DNA of 42,731 nt from an uncultured Prevotellaceae bacterium (GCA_900318885.1 ONMN01000048.1:1-42731); one strand, 5' to 3'. Numbered from the stretch's first letter, positions 9,537 to 19,084 are shown. Notes: generated from the letters alone by a model not told the origin. Program-made: numbers and translations.

Positions 9537-10213
9537 ACTCTCTCCCATATTCCTGTCAGCGGTGCTTCGACGACGATATGTTCCTTCGACACGGGATGGA
9601 TGAACTCCATGCGGCGTGACAGCAACGAGATGCTGCCGTCGGGATTGCTGCGCTTGGCCCCGTATTTCAGGTCGCCCTTGATGGGACAACCCATCGCTGC
9701 CAACTGACAGCGAATCTGGTGGTGACGACCCGTCAGCAGGTTCACTTCCAAGAGCGTGTAGCGGTCGGTATGACCTGCCACACGGTATTTCAGGATGGCT
9801 TTCTTCGAATTGGGAACTTCGTGGTCGTAGGCGTACGACTTGTTCTGCTTCTCGTTGCGCACCAACCAGTGTTCCAGGGTGTGCCATTCCCCGTCGTCTG
9901 CCATCTGACATCTGCCATCTTCCGTCTTACTTACCAGCGCCCAATAGGTCTTGTGCACATCGCCGTCGCGAAACATCGTGTTCAGACGCGCCAGGGCTTT
10001 CGACGTCCGTGCAAACATCACCAATCCTGCCACGGGACGGTCCAGACGGTGGACGACACCGAGGAAGACAGCACCGGGTTTCTGGTACTTTTCCTTGATG
10101 TATGCCTTCACCGTTTCCGACAGCGGTGTGTCGCCGGTCTTGTCGCCTTGCACGATTTCGCCGCTCTCCTTGGCGACGATGATGATGTGGTTATCTTCGT
10201 AAATCACCTGCAT
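9527..10213 (-). CDS. RluA-family pseudouridine synthase
   Basis: This 228-residue enzyme carries the RluA-type catalytic motif HRLDRPVAG with the catalytic Asp, then GRHHQIRCQL and KGDLKYGA, all diagnostic of RluA/RluD-type RNA pseudouridine synthases. There is no S4 domain. The start chosen is ATG 10213 (MQVIYEDNHI). An upstream ATG at 10264 exists in frame, but a good promoter lies between the two. The target RNA cannot be read from sequence. It is the first gene of a probable operon with tamB and tamA. An oddity is an insert built of heptamers (KTEDGRCQMADDGEWH region) between the catalytic core and the next strand. The extreme C-terminus (VES, stop) also comes from a heptamer tract. Confidence 0.88.
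   Translation of the reverse strand: MQVIYEDNHIIIVAKESGEIVQGDKTGDTPLSETVKAYIKEKYQKPGAVFLGVVHRLDRPVAGLVMFARTSKALARLNTMFRDGDVHKTYWALVSKTEDGRCQMADDGEWHTLEHWLVRNEKQNKSYAYDHEVPNSKKAILKYRVAGHTDRYTLLEVNLLTGRHHQIRCQLAAMGCPIKGDLKYGAKRSNPDGSISLLSRRMEFIHPVSKEHIVVEAPLTGIWERVES
9898..9925. repeat. degenerate heptamer repeat inside rluA-family gene
   Basis: CTGCCAT, CTGACAT, CTGCCAT, CTTCCGT follow one another. The coding strand reads them as part of EDGRCQMADD, a low-complexity insert not expected in the family fold. Confidence 0.75.
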
Positions 10214-10221
10214 AACGCCTG

Positions 10222-10252
10222 CGAAGGTACGAAAAATCGTGCAATATGCAAA
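10222..10252 (-). promoter_or_regulatory. Bacteroidetes promoter for rluA-tamB-tamA
   Basis: On the minus strand TTTG (10252-10249), a 19-base spacer and TACCTTCG (10229-10222) match the -33/-7 consensus. The -7 box ends only eight bases before the ATG at 10213, so the leader would be very short. Confidence 0.65.
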
Positions 10253-10278
10253 ATAAAATGGCAAAAAATCAAATTTCT

Positions 10279-10310
10279 TTTGTATTTCATTCTTTTTTTT
10301 CGTACCTTCG
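10279..10310 (+). promoter_or_regulatory. Bacteroidetes promoter for the secreted protein at 10340
   Basis: TTTG (10279-10282), a 20-base spacer and TACCTTCG (10303-10310) precede the gene by about 30 bases. It is divergent from the rluA-family promoter. Confidence 0.65.
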
Positions 10311-10339
10311 CAGCCGGAAACCGTAAACTTCTGACAGTC

Positions 10340-11260
10340 ATGATGAAGAAATTATTGACATTTTTGCTGCTGATGTGCGCCACGGGTGCAGCAGCACAGG
10401 CTTATAGCGAAAAGTATGGATTCAAGGGGAAATTGAACAACAAGATTCCCATAGAAATCGTGTGGTACACGGGACTGAACGACGGAGAATGGGTGAATGC
10501 GGGGTACATCTACTACCCGAATGCGAAGAATCCGGCACCGATCCTCATTGTCGGAGAGGAAACGAAAGCGGACCCGAAGGCACCGAACAGCGACAACCTC
10601 TATGCCATCAAATTCACTGAATATCAGCCTGATGGCGCAATTACCGGACGCTTTACGCTGATGTATTACGAGGTGGAGGGCGACTACCATTTCTATAAGG
10701 GAACGTGGACGAATCCGACGACGGGTAAGTCGCTGCCGATGACGCAGATGGAGGCCGTGTTCGACAAACCTTCGTGGGTCAAGGAACTGCCCTCGGTGCT
10801 CCATGCTCCGAAGCGTGAGGCATGGCGCATAGAGAAGCGTTTCGACAAGGATGAGAACGGTTGGCTCAGTGATATCCACGTCGATTTCTTCGTGAACGGT
10901 CAGAAGAGTCCGTTGAGTTTCGAGGAGCCGTTGTGTATTGCCTACGAGGCCGATCGTGCCGACGAACTGCAATGGATCAGGGAGGAGGACGTCAACTTCG
11001 ACGGCATCCCCGACATCATGGTGTTTATCGGTATGACCGTCCGTACACAGGATATGTACAAGGTTTTCGTGTGGAACCCTGCGACACGCCAATACTACTA
11101 CGTCGAAGCATTTGAGAGCATTACGGACCCTAACTTCGACGAGAAGAAGAAAACCATTGACTGCGTTATCCGCGACGTCAACACACTCTATTTCGAAACC
11201 TACAAGTGGAAGAACGGCAAACTAACGCAAATCAGTTCTAAGAAAGAAAAACTGGAATAA
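10340..11260 (+). CDS. secreted protein of XAC2610-like type, function unknown
   Basis: The 306-residue product begins with a clear signal peptide (MMKKLLTFLLLMCATGAAAQA, cleavage after the AAA-Q region), so it is exported. The frame is open far upstream, but the signal peptide and the promoter at 10279-10310 fix the start at ATG 10340 or 10343. The C-terminal half has EDVNFDGIPDIMVF followed by YKVFVWNPATRQYYYVEAF, a pattern like XAC2610-related or FG-GAP-like repeat proteins in which a DxNxDGxxD loop may bind calcium. No catalytic site is evident. Its stop codon abuts the alaS stop codon with no base between them, and no terminator hairpin is visible at the junction. Confidence 0.8.
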   Translation: MMKKLLTFLLLMCATGAAAQAYSEKYGFKGKLNNKIPIEIVWYTGLNDGEWVNAGYIYYPNAKNPAPILIVGEETKADPKAPNSDNLYAIKFTEYQPDGAITGRFTLMYYEVEGDYHFYKGTWTNPTTGKSLPMTQMEAVFDKPSWVKELPSVLHAPKREAWRIEKRFDKDENGWLSDIHVDFFVNGQKSPLSFEEPLCIAYEADRADELQWIREEDVNFDGIPDIMVFIGMTVRTQDMYKVFVWNPATRQYYYVEAFESITDPNFDEKKKTIDCVIRDVNTLYFETYKWKNGKLTQISSKKEKLE

Positions 11261-13939
11261 TCAGAGGTTTGCAAGTTCGATGACCTTATCGACTGCAGCG
11301 CTGAGTCCGTCGACATTCTTACCACCAGCCTGAGCGAAGTGGGGTTGACCACCACCACCGCCCTGAATGAGTTTGGCAGCTTCGCGCACCATCTGACCTG
11401 CGTTGAGACCGTGGTCTGAAACCATGTCGTCGCTCATCATGATGGAGAGCTGGGGCTTGTTGTTGTCGTGAGAACCGATGACGCAGAGCAGTGAGCCATT
11501 GACAGCGGCACGAATCTTGAAGGCGAGGTCCTTGGCAGCGGCGGGAGCCATAGGCGCTACGGATGTGATGACGGTAACGCCATTGACGGTGCGGGCCTTC
11601 TCAACGAGACGCTGGGCGGCACGTTCTACGGCCTGTGCCTGGAAACCTTCAATCTCCTTCTTCATGGCGTCGTGTTCGTCAATGTACTTCTGGATAACGC
11701 CTTGCAAGTCCTTCGCATTGTTGAAGAACGACTTGATGTTCTTGAGGATGTCCTCCATCTGGTAGAGACGCTCTTCGCAATCCTTACCGGTGGTGGCCTC
11801 AATACGACGGATACCAGCGGCAACACTGCTCTCAGAGAGAATCTTGAAGAAACCGATGCGACCTGTGCTTGTGGCATGAATACCACCGCAGAACTCGCAA
11901 GAGGGACCGAAACGAACCACACGGACCTTGTCGCCGTACTTCTCGCCGAAGAGGGCGATGGCACCGAGTTTCTTAGCCTCGTCGAAAGGCACGTCGCGGT
12001 GCTCGTCGATATGGATGTCCTGACGGATCATGTCGTTCACCATGCGCTCTACCTCACGGAGCTGTTCGTCGGTGACCTTCTCGAAGTGTGAGAAGTCGAA
12101 GCGCAGGGTGTCGGGTGATACAAACGAACCCTTCTGCTCTACGTGGTCGCCGAGAATCTGCTTCAGGGCATAGTCGAGCAAGTGGGTAGCAGTATGATTG
12201 GCAGCCGAAGCGTTGCGCTTGTCGGTATCGACACATGCCATGAACTCGGCAGCTGGATCCTTCGGCAACTGCTTCACGATATGGACGCTTTGGTTGTTTT
12301 CGCGCTTGGTATCGATAATGTCGATGGTCTCGTTCTCGTTGACGAGCACACCGCAATCACCTACCTGTCCACCCATCTCACCATAGAATGGTGTGGCATC
12401 GAGCACGAGCTCATAGAACTCGTTCTTCTTCTGGGTGACCTTACGATAGCGCAGGATGTGGCAGTTGTATTCAGTATAGTCGTAGCCTACGAACTGCTGT
12501 TCTATCTCAGCGGGAGAACCGCTGAGCACGGTGACCCAGTCGCTGTTTTCAACGGCAGCGGCATTGCGGGCGCGTTCCTTCTGCTTCTGCATCTCGACGT
12601 TGAACTGTTCCTCGTCAACGGTGAAGCCGTTTTCACGACAGATGAGTTCCGTGAGGTCGAGGGGGAATCCGTAGGTATCGAACAGACGGAAAGCCTGAAC
12701 ACCATCCAACTGGTTCTTGCCCTGAGCCTTGAGATCTGCCATAGCCTTATCGAGCAGGGAGATACCCTTGTCGAGGGTGCGCAGGAAGCTGTCCTCCTCT
12801 TCCTTGATAACTTTGGTAATCAGCTGCTGCTGAGCCTTCAGTTCAGGGAAGGCATCGCCCATCTCATGAACGAGGGTGGGGACGAGCTTATAGAGGAAAC
12901 CGTCCTTCTGTCCGAGGAAGGTGTAAGCATAACGTACGGCACGACGGAGGATACGACGGATGACGTAACCGGCCTTGGCATTAGAAGGCAACTGGCCGTC
13001 AGCAATGGAGAAAGCAACGGCACGCAAGTGGTCGGCGCAGACACGCATAGCCACATTGATGTCGTCCTGTTCCTTGCTAATAGGATTTTGAGTCTCCTCC
13101 TCGAAGGTAAAGTATTTCAGACCCGTGATGTCCTGTTCGGCCTTGATGATGGGCTGGAAGACGTCAGTATCATAATTCGAGTGCTTGCCCTGCATCATGC
13201 GAACGAGGCGCTCGAAGCCCATACCGGTATCAATGACGTTCATCGAGAGCTTCTCCAGAGAACCATCAGCCTTGCGGTTGAACTGCATGAACACGAGGTT
13301 CCAGATTTCGATGACCTGTGGATCGTCCTGATTGACGAGTTCACGACCAGTCTTGCCTGATGCGGCTTTCTGCTCGGGAGTGCGAGAGTCGACGTGAATC
13401 TCAGAGCAGGGACCGCAGGGACCCGTATCGCCCATCTCCCAGAAGTTGTCGTGCTTGTTACCATTGATGATATGGTCCTCGGGTACGTGCTTGGCCCAGT
13501 ATTTGGCAGCCTCGTCGTCGCGAGGAATGTTTTCTTCGGGTGAACCCTCGAAAACGGTGACGTACAGATCAGCAGGATTCAGCTTCAGTACATCAACGAG
13601 ATACTCCCAAGCCATATCGATGGCACCCTCCTTGAAGTAGTCGCCAAACGACCAGTTGCCGAGCATCTCGAACATGGTGTGGTGGTAGGTGTCGTGACCG
13701 ACTTCCTCCAAGTCGTTGTGCTTACCGCTGACACGCAGACACTTCTGAGTATCCGCACGACGACGCGGTTCAGGGTCGCGCGTACCTAATATAATATCTT
13801 TCCACTGGTTCATGCCCGCGTTGGTAAACATCAGCGTGGGGTCGTCCTTGATAACCATCGGCGCAGAAGGCACGATGGCGTGTTGTTTTGACTCGAAAAA
13901 CTTCTTGAAAGAGTCGCGGATCTCGTTGGCTGTCATCAT
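11261..13939 (-). CDS. alaS: alanyl-tRNA synthetase
   Basis: The 892-residue protein charges tRNA-Ala with alanine. The N-terminal class II core is visible ([19 protein letters not shown], then [13 protein letters not shown] and [13 protein letters not shown]). The editing domain carries [11 protein letters not shown] and [13 protein letters not shown] with the zinc-binding Cys and His residues. The C-Ala domain ends with [14 protein letters not shown]. Length matches bacterial AlaS. It starts with two adjacent ATGs (13939 or 13936); I keep the first. A tRNA-Lys gene with a strong promoter sits 58 bases upstream on the same strand. No separate promoter is seen, so read-through from the tRNA may drive the gene. 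Confidence 0.97.
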   Translation of the reverse strand: MMTANEIRDSFKKFFESKQHAIVPSAPMVIKDDPTLMFTNAGMNQWKDIILGTRDPEPRRRADTQKCLRVSGKHNDLEEVGHDTYHHTMFEMLGNWSFGDYFKEGAIDMAWEYLVDVLKLNPADLYVTVFEGSPEENIPRDDEAAKYWAKHVPEDHIINGNKHDNFWEMGDTGPCGPCSEIHVDSRTPEQKAASGKTGRELVNQDDPQVIEIWNLVFMQFNRKADGSLEKLSMNVIDTGMGFERLVRMMQGKHSNYDTDVFQPIIKAEQDITGLKYFTFEEETQNPISKEQDDINVAMRVCADHLRAVAFSIADGQLPSNAKAGYVIRRILRRAVRYAYTFLGQKDGFLYKLVPTLVHEMGDAFPELKAQQQLITKVIKEEEDSFLRTLDKGISLLDKAMADLKAQGKNQLDGVQAFRLFDTYGFPLDLTELICRENGFTVDEEQFNVEMQKQKERARNAAAVENSDWVTVLSGSPAEIEQQFVGYDYTEYNCHILRYRKVTQKKNEFYELVLDATPFYGEMGGQVGDCGVLVNENETIDIIDTKRENNQSVHIVKQLPKDPAAEFMACVDTDKRNASAANHTATHLLDYALKQILGDHVEQKGSFVSPDTLRFDFSHFEKVTDEQLREVERMVNDMIRQDIHIDEHRDVPFDEAKKLGAIALFGEKYGDKVRVVRFGPSCEFCGGIHATSTGRIGFFKILSESSVAAGIRRIEATTGKDCEERLYQMEDILKNIKSFFNNAKDLQGVIQKYIDEHDAMKKEIEGFQAQAVERAAQRLVEKARTVNGVTVITSVAPMAPAAAKDLAFKIRAAVNGSLLCVIGSHDNNKPQLSIMMSDDMVSDHGLNAGQMVREAAKLIQGGGGGQPHFAQAGGKNVDGLSAAVDKVIELANL

Positions 13940-13962
13940 AAATCTATCTTATGTTTACTTTT

Positions 13963-13987
13963 AAAGCCACTGAAAATCAGTGGCTTT
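13963..13987. other. hairpin between tRNA-Lys and alaS
   Basis: AAAGCCACTGA and TCAGTGGCTTT form an 11-bp perfect stem with a 3-base loop. T residues follow on the plus strand, but on the minus (transcribed) strand no T-run follows. It may be a processing or partial attenuation element between the tRNA and alaS, not a clean terminator. Confidence 0.55.
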
Positions 13988-13997
13988 TCGTTCTTCG

Positions 13998-14070
13998 TGA
14001 TCCGTTTGGGGCTCGAACCCAAGACCCCAACATTAAAAGTGTTGTGCTCTACCAACTGAGCTAACGGATC
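13998..14070 (-). tRNA. tRNA-Lys (anticodon UUU)
   Basis: The minus strand folds as a full cloverleaf. The acceptor GATCCGT pairs with ACGGATC. The D arm has AGCTCAGTTGGTAGAGC. The anticodon stem CAACA/TGTTG encloses CTTTTAA with anticodon TTT. The T arm contains GGTTCGAGCCC. The discriminator base is A and CCA is not encoded. The span is 73 bases. Confidence 0.95.
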
Positions 14071-14094
14071 TACCTTTTTGCTTGAAAGCGGGTG

Positions 14095-14126
14095 CAAAGG
14101 TACAACTTTTTGGTGAAACAGCCAAA
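14095..14126 (-). promoter_or_regulatory. promoter of tRNA-Lys
   Basis: TTTG (14126-14123), a 20-base spacer and a perfect TACCTTTG (14102-14095) on the minus strand lie about 25 bases before the tRNA 5' end. Confidence 0.75.
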
Positions 14127-14127
14127 T

Positions 14128-14736
14128 TTATTGGGATGTTTTTTTATCTTTGGCACTATCTTCCTCTAAAGCACGCTGGTAACACTCGCGGCAAAGCGGT
14201 TCATATTCTTGTGTTTCACCTAAGAGTACACGCTTGTCATTTGCGACGGTTCGATGACTGACATAAGCCAGTGATCCACACTTGACGCAGATGGCATGAA
14301 CCTTCGTGACGTCATCGGCAATGGCACACAGGGCGGGCATGGGACCAAAAGGAATGCCGCGGAAGTCCATGTCAAGACCTGCAATGATGACACGTATGCC
14401 ACGATTGGCTAATTGGTTGCAGACGTCAACGAGCCCGTCGTCGAAGAACTGCGCCTCGTCAATACCAACCACATCAATGTCGGACGACAGCAACAGGATG
14501 CTTGCTGACGAGTCGAGTGGGGTAGAGGGGATGGCATTGTGGTCGTGACTCACCACCTCTTCGTCGCTGTAGCGCGTGTCGATAGCTGGTTTGAAGATTT
14601 CGACCTTTTGCTTAGCAAATTGTGCACGACGTAGACGACGGATGAGTTCTTCCGTTTTTCCTGAGAACATGGAGCCGCAAACCACTTCAATTCTGCCTGG
14701 GCGACGGCTCTCGCCCGATGTAGGATAAGTAATCAT
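14128..14736 (-). CDS. tdk: thymidine kinase
   Basis: The 202-residue enzyme phosphorylates thymidine for nucleotide salvage. It has the type II P-loop [18 protein letters not shown], the DEAQFF segment, the lasso region [12 protein letters not shown], and a zinc ribbon with CVKCG and CREC pairs. The open frame extends upstream to 14952, but that part overlaps rsmI on the other strand. ATG 14736 ([19 protein letters not shown]) gives normal family length. A TATCTTTG box ends four bases before this ATG. The gene is divergent from rsmI. Confidence 0.95.
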   Translation of the reverse strand: MITYPTSGESRRPGRIEVVCGSMFSGKTEELIRRLRRAQFAKQKVEIFKPAIDTRYSDEEVVSHDHNAIPSTPLDSSASILLLSSDIDVVGIDEAQFFDDGLVDVCNQLANRGIRVIIAGLDMDFRGIPFGPMPALCAIADDVTKVHAICVKCGSLAYVSHRTVANDKRVLLGETQEYEPLCRECYQRALEEDSAKDKKTSQ

Positions 14737-14740
14737 GGTG

Positions 14741-14748
14741 CAAAGATA
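14741..14748 (-). promoter_or_regulatory. -7 box of tdk
   Basis: TATCTTTG on the minus strand matches the -7 consensus. It ends four bases before the ATG, which predicts a transcript with little or no leader. No convincing -33 element is seen. Confidence 0.5.
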
Positions 14749-14790
14749 ATAAAAATTAGCTAAATAAGAAATAAAAACAAAAATATTTTG

Positions 14791-14798
14791 TAACTTTG
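14791..14798 (+). promoter_or_regulatory. -7 box of rsmI
   Basis: TAACTTTG matches the -7 consensus and ends eight bases before the rsmI ATG. The -33 region is AT-rich without a clear TTG. Confidence 0.5.
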
Positions 14799-14806
14799 CA
14801 GCCGAA

Positions 14807-15505
14807 ATGGGCATATTATATATTGTACCTACACCTGTGGGCAATATGGAAGACATGACGCTGCGTGCCATTCGGGTCCTGAAAGAGGCCGATGTGGTGC
14901 TGGCGGAGGATACGCGGACATCGGGTATTCTGTTGAACCATTTCGGTATCAAACAGCATCTGCTTTCGCATCACAAGTTCAACGAGCATGGAACGAGTGC
15001 TTCGGTAATCGAGCGTTTGCAGGCAGGACAGACTGTTGCGCTGATAAGTGATGCAGGAACCCCAGGCATTTCTGACCCAGGCTTCTTTCTTGTGCGTGAG
15101 GCAGTGCGTGCGGGAATTGAGGTGCAAACATTACCAGGTGCTACGGCTTTCGTTCCGGCATTGGTGTCGAGTGGTCTGCCATGCGACCGCTTCTGCTTTG
15201 AGGGCTTCCTACCCCAGAAGAAAGGTCGTCAGACAAAAATCCAGAGTTTGGCTGATGAGGAACGGACGATGGTGTTTTACGAATCACCCTATCGCGTATT
15301 GAAGACTCTGCAGCAGTTTGCTGAGGTATTCGGCAGCGAGCGTCAGGTCAGTGTGTGTCGCGAGATATCAAAGGTTCACGAAGAGAGCGTTCGAGGCACG
15401 TTGTCCGAGGCCATTGCTCATTTTACGGAACATGAGCCTCGCGGAGAGTTTGTTATTGTGTTGGCAGGAAAAGAGAATAAAAAAGAAAGTAAAACAGATA
15501 AATAA
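14807..15505 (+). CDS. rsmI: 16S rRNA (cytidine(1402)-2'-O)-methyltransferase
   Basis: The 232-residue protein methylates the ribose of C1402 in 16S rRNA using S-adenosylmethionine. Motifs of the tetrapyrrole-methylase fold family are clear: [18 protein letters not shown] at the N-terminus, [25 protein letters not shown], and the [16 protein letters not shown] segment that binds SAM. The C-terminus ends with a Lys-rich tail ([11 protein letters not shown]). Length is slightly below the E. coli enzyme because the short C-terminal extension is absent. The lipoprotein gene follows after 15 bases and is likely co-transcribed. Confidence 0.95.
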   Translation: MGILYIVPTPVGNMEDMTLRAIRVLKEADVVLAEDTRTSGILLNHFGIKQHLLSHHKFNEHGTSASVIERLQAGQTVALISDAGTPGISDPGFFLVREAVRAGIEVQTLPGATAFVPALVSSGLPCDRFCFEGFLPQKKGRQTKIQSLADEERTMVFYESPYRVLKTLQQFAEVFGSERQVSVCREISKVHEESVRGTLSEAIAHFTEHEPRGEFVIVLAGKENKKESKTDK

Positions 15506-15520
15506 AATTACATCAAGAAA

Positions 15521-16366
15521 ATGAAAAAAGTATTATTGTTTATTGTAGGTGTGTTGTCACTGACAGCCTGCAACCAGAAAAGTGGAAGTAGCGATATGCT
15601 TACCCAGCAGGCAGACTCGCTGAATCGAATTATTGCCCAGAAGGACAATGAGATTAATGACATGATTGGTACGATGAACGACATTGAGGAAGGCTTCCGT
15701 GCCATCAATGCCGCAGAGGAGCGTGTCGGTGTGGCCCGCCAGGGTGAAGGTGCTTCAGCCAAAGAGCGCATCCGTGAGAACATGGTGTTTATCCAGCAGA
15801 CCATGCAGCAGAACCGTGAACTGATTAGCAAGTTGCGCAATCAGCTTCGTCAGAGTTCTGTGAAAGGCGACCAGTTGCGCCGAACATTGGAAAGTCTGAC
15901 TCAGCAGATGGAAGAGAAAGATGCTCAACTGAAAGCTTTGCAGGCAGAGTTACAGGCCAAGAATATTCAGATTCAGGAACTGACGGAGCAGGTAACAGAC
16001 TTGTCGGAGAATGTCAGCAACTTGAAGGAGGAAACTACCGAGAAGTCGCAGACAATTTCTCAGCAGGACAAGCAATTGCATACCGCATGGTTTGTTTTTG
16101 GAACAAAGAAAGAGCTGAAAGAACAGCGTATCATCGAGGATGGCGAGGTGCTTCGTTCAAACTTCAATCAGGAGTACTTTACCAAGATTGATATCCGAGT
16201 AGACAAGGAAATCAAGCTTTATTCACGCTCTGCCAAGCTGTTGACGGATCATCCTGCATCGAGCTACAAACTGGAACAGGATGCAAACAAGCAGTATGTC
16301 CTGCGTATTGAGAATCCTTCGAAGTTCTGGTCAACGAGCAAATATCTGGTTATCCTTGTGAAATAA
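15521..16366 (+). CDS. coiled-coil lipoprotein, function unknown
   Basis: The 281-residue product has a lipoprotein signal (lipobox LTAC, Cys17). A long predicted coiled coil follows (residues about 25-185) rich in Gln, Glu and Leu heptads, such as LRNQLRQSS and LKALQAELQAKN. A short globular C-terminal domain (residues about 190-281) contains WFVFGTKKELKEQRII and ends KYLVILVK. The layout suggests an envelope-anchored spacer protein, but I recognise no function. A strong hairpin terminator follows the gene, so it ends the rsmI transcript. It is well formed and without frame disruption. Confidence 0.8.
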   Translation: MKKVLLFIVGVLSLTACNQKSGSSDMLTQQADSLNRIIAQKDNEINDMIGTMNDIEEGFRAINAAEERVGVARQGEGASAKERIRENMVFIQQTMQQNRELISKLRNQLRQSSVKGDQLRRTLESLTQQMEEKDAQLKALQAELQAKNIQIQELTEQVTDLSENVSNLKEETTEKSQTISQQDKQLHTAWFVFGTKKELKEQRIIEDGEVLRSNFNQEYFTKIDIRVDKEIKLYSRSAKLLTDHPASSYKLEQDANKQYVLRIENPSKFWSTSKYLVILVK

Positions 16367-16400
16367 TCCAATATTTCCAAGTGATATAAAAAATAGGATT

Positions 16401-16442
16401 AAATCATCCTTTTTGTAACAAATGTTGCGAAAAGGATGATTT
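16401..16442 (+). terminator. rho-independent-type terminator after the lipoprotein gene
   Basis: AAATCATCCTTTT (16401-16413) pairs perfectly with AAAAGGATGATTT (16430-16442), a 13-bp stem with a 16-base loop, followed by a T-rich stretch. Confidence 0.75.
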
Positions 16443-16447
16443 ATTGT

Positions 16448-16478
16448 TTTGTGGTTTGCATAATTGTTCGTACCTTTG
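16448..16478 (+). promoter_or_regulatory. promoter of the M6 protease gene
   Basis: TTTG (16448-16451), a 19-base spacer and TACCTTTG (16471-16478) match the consensus closely. The box ends 9 to 21 bases before the two candidate ATGs (16488, 16500). Confidence 0.75.
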
Positions 16479-16499
16479 CAGCCCAATATGTACTATTTA

Positions 16500-19049
16500 A
16501 TGAATAAGAGATTCTTTTTGCTTATAGCCGTGTTGCTGATGTGCGTATGCAGCATAAAGGCTGTCCCGGCTCATCCTGGAACCATAAAGGTGCAACAGCC
16601 TAATGGTAGTTTTGTGACTCTGCGACTGGTAGGTGACGAGTGGCAGCATTTCCAGACGACAGCCGATGGCTATTCCGTTGTGAAAAACCAGCAGGGCTAT
16701 TATGTCTATGCCGAGAAAAAGAACGGACAGTTAGAGGCTACGGCTCTTGTGGCTCACGATGAGGCCGAGCGCACGGTTTCAGAGCAGACCTATCTGTCGA
16801 CTGTTAAGAAATATCAGGCTCCGGATATGTCCGAACGTCAGGTACAGGAGCGCCAATTGGTGCAACGGCGCCGGCAGGAAATCCTTGCAGGTCGTCGTGC
16901 GCAAGGGAATAGAGCTACCAATTATAGTAACTTCAGGGGTCTTATCATCCTCATTGAGTTTGACGACAAGGGCTTCTCGCGTGAAGACTACCCAGAGATA
17001 ATGAACGATATGGTTAACAAAGAAGGCTATTCGGGCTTTGATAATTTGACGCTTACGGGCAGTGTACGCGACTATTTTTCGGACAATTCTGGTGGTAAGT
17101 TCCAGCCCCATTTCGACATAGCCGGTCCCTATAAGGTGCCCTTCAGTCAATATGATTGCAACATTAATAAGGATAATAAAATAGGTCAAATACTGAGAGC
17201 AGCCATCGACTCTGCCGATGTTGTCGGTAATGTGAATTTCAAAGATTATGATGGCGATGGCGACGGAAAAGTCGATTTGGTTTATTTCATTGTTGCCGGC
17301 AATGGTGCCAACTATAGTGGTAATAACGAAAACCTCTGGTGGCCTCATCGCAGTGGATTTTGGGGAATCAAGAAGGATGGCGTCTATTTGCAGGACTATG
17401 CCAGCTCTACAGAGCTGTTGGGCTATATGTCCCGTCCCACGACGATTCGAATCGACGGTATCGGTACTATCGTTCACGAATTCAGCCATGTTCTGGGACT
17501 GCCTGATTTTTATGATACCGACTACGAGAAGGGCGGTGGTCAAAGCTACGACCCAGGCGATTGGTCGGTAATGGCCAGCGGTTGTTATGCGGACAGCGGC
17601 GACACTCCCGTAGGCTATTCTCTCTATGAGCGCTATTCCGTGGGCTTCTGTGAAGAACCAGAGACAATTACGGCAGAGGGTAGCTATACACTGGAGCCCC
17701 TGTTTAGCAGTTTTACGGGTTTCCGAATCGATTCACCTGTAAACAAGGAATTCTTCCTGTTTGAGAATCGCCAGAATGACGCCTTTAAATGGGATAAGTG
17801 TCTGCCAGGAAGTGGCATGCTGGTTCACAGGGTCGATAAAACGAATACTGGTGTTTGGTATAATAATACTATTAATGTTAATCCTGATCATAATTACTAT
17901 GAGGTAGTACGTGCCGGTGGAAACGGTTCTAGTGGAACGGCCGCTGACGTTTTCCCAGGAACACGCAAGGTGACGACACTGAATGCCAAAACGACTCCTG
18001 CCAATCTGAAGACGTGGAGTGGTAAGTCAACGCGATGGGGATTGAAAAATATTCAGATGGCAAATGGCGTTATTACATTCGACATTGAGGATATTTATGC
18101 GTTAAGGGAGCTCTCTTTGCCGGAATCATTAACCGTTTGTATAGGGCTTGTAACCCAGTTGGAGGCAGTTGTAGAACCGGATGATGCCATCTATCAGTTG
18201 ACTTGGTCTTCTGACGATGAAAGTGTTGCCACCGTCGATAAAGATGGAAAGGTGAAGGGTATTGCTGAAGGAAAATGTACTATTACTGCCGAAAGTAACA
18301 ATGGAGTGAAGGCGAATTGTCTGGTGATAGTTGAGTATATAGAGCCAATAAGCCTTTCAGATTTTAAGTCTTTGCCAGAGGGTGAGGTTGCTCTGTTGCA
18401 GTTGACGAATGCACAAGTGCTCTATGTCTATGAGAACACAGCATATGTTCGTGAAGACGAAGAGAATAGCTGTATTATGTTTAAGGATATGGACCTCAAC
18501 CTAAAGAAAGACGATGTGCTTAATGGTATGGTGTTGGTCGGTGTAGATGAAGAAAACGGGATGAAACAGGTTTTGGGCATCGAAGGTTCAACCAATGACA
18601 GTAATCTCGAAATAACATCTGGCGAAGAGGCTGAACCGCGTGAGAAAAAACTAGAGGAATTGTCGCCAGCAGATTATTCTGATTACGTTCTTGTGAAACA
18701 GGTTCAGTTGGTAAAGGATGATGGCATTTGGGCAGTTAGTGAAGACGGCAACGTTCGTGTCCGTATGTGGAATAAATTCATGGATATGTCTATTCTGTTG
18801 AAGAATTACGATGGCAAATATTTCGATGTCTATGCCATTTATGGTACTGATGTTCTCGATGGCTCAGTCATCAATGAACTTTATATGGTAAAGACGCCTG
18901 TTGAGGTTGAAGCTCCGACGGCTATCAATGAGGTAAGATGGAAGATAGATGAAGGAAGTGGCGACCTCTATAATCTGAACGGTCAGCGTGTCGACCAGCA
19001 ATACAAAGGCTTGGTTATTCGTAACGGTCGAGTGGTATTGAACAAGTAA
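16500..19049 (+). CDS. secreted M6-family metalloprotease with BIG2 domain
   Basis: The 849-residue protein starts with a signal peptide (MNKRFFLLIAVLLMCVCSIKA). ATG 16488 is an equally possible start. The catalytic domain has the zinc motif HEFSHVLGLPD (His326, Glu327, His330) and the downstream Asp expected in M6 (immune-inhibitor-A-like) peptidases. The pattern DYDGDGDGKVDLVYFI looks like a calcium-binding loop. A BIG2-type Ig-like domain covers about residues 535-615 (TWSSDDESVATVDKDGKVKGIAEGKCTI). A further beta-rich domain follows, and the end is YNLNGQRVDQQYKGLVIRNG, a tail also found in the gene at 29800. A transcript from the promoter at 16448 and the terminator at 19085 make it a single-gene unit. 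Substrate is unknown; host or diet proteins are possible. Confidence 0.9.
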   Translation: MNKRFFLLIAVLLMCVCSIKAVPAHPGTIKVQQPNGSFVTLRLVGDEWQHFQTTADGYSVVKNQQGYYVYAEKKNGQLEATALVAHDEAERTVSEQTYLSTVKKYQAPDMSERQVQERQLVQRRRQEILAGRRAQGNRATNYSNFRGLIILIEFDDKGFSREDYPEIMNDMVNKEGYSGFDNLTLTGSVRDYFSDNSGGKFQPHFDIAGPYKVPFSQYDCNINKDNKIGQILRAAIDSADVVGNVNFKDYDGDGDGKVDLVYFIVAGNGANYSGNNENLWWPHRSGFWGIKKDGVYLQDYASSTELLGYMSRPTTIRIDGIGTIVHEFSHVLGLPDFYDTDYEKGGGQSYDPGDWSVMASGCYADSGDTPVGYSLYERYSVGFCEEPETITAEGSYTLEPLFSSFTGFRIDSPVNKEFFLFENRQNDAFKWDKCLPGSGMLVHRVDKTNTGVWYNNTINVNPDHNYYEVVRAGGNGSSGTAADVFPGTRKVTTLNAKTTPANLKTWSGKSTRWGLKNIQMANGVITFDIEDIYALRELSLPESLTVCIGLVTQLEAVVEPDDAIYQLTWSSDDESVATVDKDGKVKGIAEGKCTITAESNNGVKANCLVIVEYIEPISLSDFKSLPEGEVALLQLTNAQVLYVYENTAYVREDEENSCIMFKDMDLNLKKDDVLNGMVLVGVDEENGMKQVLGIEGSTNDSNLEITSGEEAEPREKKLEELSPADYSDYVLVKQVQLVKDDGIWAVSEDGNVRVRMWNKFMDMSILLKNYDGKYFDVYAIYGTDVLDGSVINELYMVKTPVEVEAPTAINEVRWKIDEGSGDLYNLNGQRVDQQYKGLVIRNGRVVLNK

Positions 19050-19084
19050 AAAATAATTTACGTTAACGATTTAGTAAGAAAAAG

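Noticed and set aside
10214-10264. Upstream start of the rluA-family gene
   Set aside because: The extension contains the -7 and -33 elements of the gene's own promoter.
9719-10339. Long upstream extension of the secreted protein at 10340
   Set aside because: The extension overlaps the rluA-family gene on the other strand. The signal peptide and promoter place the start at 10340.
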